In this document: positions 21,593 through 23,351 of the stretch, one piece after another
How positions within the stretch are numbered: the first letter of the stretch is position 1
How the letters are laid out: each line of letters opens with the position of its first letter
NCBI GenBank assembly: GCA_049613665.1
Contig: JBMZCV010000069.1
Coordinates: 1-23,351, forward strand
Length of the DNA stretch: 23,351 bases
Direction: 5' to 3'
DNA from: JBMZCV01 sp049613665
Lineage (GTDB): Bacteria > Bacteroidota > Bacteroidia > Chitinophagales > UBA2359
Made by a program: the position numbers and the translations under genes
The notes under the pieces: generated by a model
Told to the model about the DNA's origin: nothing
Database searches by the model: none
The model's input: only the letters and a program-made list of their open reading frames with translations

Positions 21593-23191
21593 TTACATTC
21601 TAAATACACCAAATTCCTTAGTACCTTTTATCGGCACATTATTGATGGTAGCCAAGCAAAAGCCAAGCACATTTCGTGTATTTCGTGGGTCTATGATACC
21701 ATCGTCCCACGCTTGCGAAGTCGCATAATACGCATCAGATTGTCGTTCTACTTCTTTCATCATATATTCCCTCATTTGGTTGGCTTGCTCTTTGTCTATC
21801 GCAAAACCAGCCCTTTTAGCTGCTTGTTGTTGCACCATTTGCATCACACCCGAAAGCTGCTCTGCTCCCATTACTGCTATTTTGTGGTTTGGCCAGCTAA
21901 ACAAAAAACGAGGTTCATAAGCACGGCCACTCATACCATAATTTCCTGCACCATAAGACGCCCCCATCATAATCGTAATCGCTGGCACTTCGCTATTCGA
22001 TACTGCATTTATCAGTTTCGCACCATGTTTGATGATGCCTTCTTGCTCATATTTTTTGCCCACCATAAAACCTGTGATATTTTGCAAAAACAAAATCGGC
22101 ATATCATTTCTATTGCAAAGCTGTATGAAATGCGTGCCTTTGTTGGCAGCTTCCGAAAAAAGAACGCCATTGTTTGCCAAAATGCCTATCGAATAGCCGT
22201 GAATTTTGGCATAGCCTGTCACTAAAGTAGTGCCATAATCTGGTTTAAACTCCGAAAAATCAGAGTTATCTACCAAACGAGCTATCACTTCTCTAGCATC
22301 AAAAGGCTTTTTTATATCTGCCGAAACAATGCCTAACAATTCATCAATATCGTATTTTGGTGCTTTTATCCTTTCTTTTGGTTCAAAATGCGTGTTTGGC
22401 GGCCGCAAATGTCCTACTATTTCCTTTGCTTTTGCGATAGCTTCCAGCTCGTTTTTGGCCAAATAATCTGAAACGCCAGAAATTTTACTGTGCATCTCAG
22501 CACCACCCAAAGTTTCATCATCGACTATTTCGTTGGTCGCCATTTTTACGAGTGGCGGCCCTGCCAAAAATACTTTTGAGCGTTCTTTTATCATAATCAC
22601 ATAATCCGACATACCTGGTATATATGCACCACCTGCCGTACTGCTGCCAAAAACGATAGAAATGCTTGGAATACCTTTTTTAGAACGGCGTGTTATTTCA
22701 CGAAAATTGATACCTCCTTGCACAAAAATTTTCGCTTGCTCTTCCAAATTTGCACCTGCCGACTCCACCAAATTGATGACAGGCAAGCCGTTTTCATTGG
22801 CTATAGTATTGATGCGTAAGGCTTTTTGTAGCGTAAAATAATCGATTGCACCGCCTTTGTTTGTGCCAACATTTGCCGAAATTGCACACAATCGGCCTGC
22901 TACCAGACCAATACCTGCTACCATTGTGCCGCCTGCTCCAAAACCACCTTGATTGAGACCCGTCAAAGGCAATAAATCTAAAAAAGGCGAATCGTCATCG
23001 AGCAACAACTCAATGCGTTCACGAGCCAGCAGCTTATCCAGTTTTCTAGCTTTTGCAATGTGCCTTTCTTTGCCTTGAAACTGACTTTTTTTCAACAATT
23101 CGTTTAACTTTTCTACCATTTTGCTCATTTCAGCATAATTTTGCTGGTAACTTGCCGAATGTGTGTTGATGCGAGAATTTATTATTGCCAT
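21593..23191 (-). CDS. Acyl-CoA carboxylase carboxyltransferase subunit (methylcrotonyl-CoA type)
   Basis: The protein has 532 residues, the usual length for biotin-dependent carboxyltransferase beta subunits. The N-terminal half has ARERIELLLDDDSPF, then FGSSTAGGAYIPGMSDYVIM (181-200), FLAGPPLVKMATNEIV and GGAEMHSKISGVSDYLA. The C-terminal half has NNGVLFSEAANKGTHFIQLC, FLQNITGFMVGKKYEQEGI (368-386), MMGASYGAGNYGMSGRAY (408-425) and PRFLFSWPN. The GFMVGKKYE and GAGNYGM.GRAY blocks match methylcrotonyl-CoA carboxylase better than propionyl- or acetyl-CoA types. It transfers carboxyl groups from carboxybiotin to an acyl-CoA, in leucine or related breakdown. The biotin-carrying alpha subunit is not in the window. 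Its upstream spacer ends in a 33-base palindrome. Confidence 0.88.
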   Translation of the reverse strand: MAIINSRINTHSASYQQNYAEMSKMVEKLNELLKKSQFQGKERHIAKARKLDKLLARERIELLLDDDSPFLDLLPLTGLNQGGFGAGGTMVAGIGLVAGRLCAISANVGTNKGGAIDYFTLQKALRINTIANENGLPVINLVESAGANLEEQAKIFVQGGINFREITRRSKKGIPSISIVFGSSTAGGAYIPGMSDYVIMIKERSKVFLAGPPLVKMATNEIVDDETLGGAEMHSKISGVSDYLAKNELEAIAKAKEIVGHLRPPNTHFEPKERIKAPKYDIDELLGIVSADIKKPFDAREVIARLVDNSDFSEFKPDYGTTLVTGYAKIHGYSIGILANNGVLFSEAANKGTHFIQLCNRNDMPILFLQNITGFMVGKKYEQEGIIKHGAKLINAVSNSEVPAITIMMGASYGAGNYGMSGRAYEPRFLFSWPNHKIAVMGAEQLSGVMQMVQQQAAKRAGFAIDKEQANQMREYMMKEVERQSDAYYATSQAWDDGIIDPRNTRNVLGFCLATINNVPIKGTKEFGVFRM

Positions 23192-23315
23192 TTTTACGGA
23201 ATTAGTGATTTTTGTTTTGAAAATATGGAAAACCAGCTATTTAGTTTATTAGTGTACTTAATACACTGTAATTTAGGTTTTTAAGGTTTGTTTCTCAAAA
23301 ATGTTATGATAATCG

Positions 23316-23348
23316 AGGTGGAAGGCACTTTAAAAGTGCCTTCCACCT
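23316..23348. repeat. Perfect 33-base palindrome
   Basis: AGGTGGAAGGCACTTT (23316-23331) is exactly complementary to 23333-23348, with a single A between. It lies upstream of the carboxylase gene near the window edge. It shares the 13-base core CACTTTAAAAGTG with 19970-19982 and aligns along its whole length with 10241-10273. It may terminate an unseen gene to the right or be a repeat-family member. Confidence 0.65.
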
Positions 23349-23351
23349 AAA

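Noticed and set aside
21587..22225. 212-residue plus-strand frame opposite the carboxylase gene
   Set aside because: It lies antisense to a gene with clear catalytic motifs, is rich in His, Arg and Cys in a low-complexity way, and shows no family features.

Overview
The window looks like Bacteroidota chromosome, AT-rich throughout. Three things support this. Promoter boxes of the form TAnnTTTG precede several genes, with no Shine-Dalgarno tracts. Two large secreted proteins carry family-typical modules: SprB-like repeats, a type IX secretion (T9SS) tail and dockerin-like calcium loops. The core genes are also of Bacteroidota type. A futalosine-pathway menaquinone gene (mqnC) suggests a Cytophagia or Saprospiria-like lineage, but the sequence alone does not settle that. 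I found no rRNA, tRNA, CRISPR array or complete IS element.

Layout. 1-824 is gene-free and holds scraps of dispersed repeats. 825-2639 encodes an exported TPR protein. 2738-4447 is a two-gene unit of an OLD/ABC-like AAA ATPase and a DUF3226/TOPRIM-like protein, which resembles split ATPase-nuclease defence modules; it ends at a strong bidirectional terminator. 4515-6386 (minus) holds a helical Bacteroidota-specific protein followed by a small exported SPOR protein. 6661-9924 encodes a 1087-residue T9SS surface protein. Convergent to it, 10303-11919 encodes another exported dockerin-bearing protein. 12246-12515 looks like the orphan C-terminal end of a deiminase-family (GME superfamily) gene. 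12617-14755 (minus) is a PpiD/SurA-like periplasmic foldase. From 15275 to 19768 on the plus strand come a lipid kinase, a Glu/Leu-type dehydrogenase, mqnC and a PnuC-type transporter. 20083-21456 (minus) is an AtoE-type short-chain fatty acid transporter and 21593-23191 (minus) an acyl-CoA carboxylase carboxyltransferase subunit.

How the genes fit together. Most of the window is housekeeping: envelope folding (PpiD, SPOR), respiration (MqnC), cofactor-precursor uptake (PnuC), and amino-acid and short or branched acyl metabolism (dehydrogenase, carboxylase, AtoE). Two parts look accessory: the ATPase-TOPRIM pair and the block of secreted proteins with the deiminase remnant.

The intergenic spacers are unusually structured. 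A family of covarying, near-perfect palindromes recurs at 10241, 19959 and 23316, with a relative at 18981. A 230-bp element with 27-bp terminal inverted repeats lies between mqnC and pnuC. A 162-bp MITE-like element before the lipid kinase has an internally deleted, oppositely oriented relative in the first 520 bases. Several start codons were placed from the promoter boxes, because the longest reading frame begins upstream of the likely transcription start.
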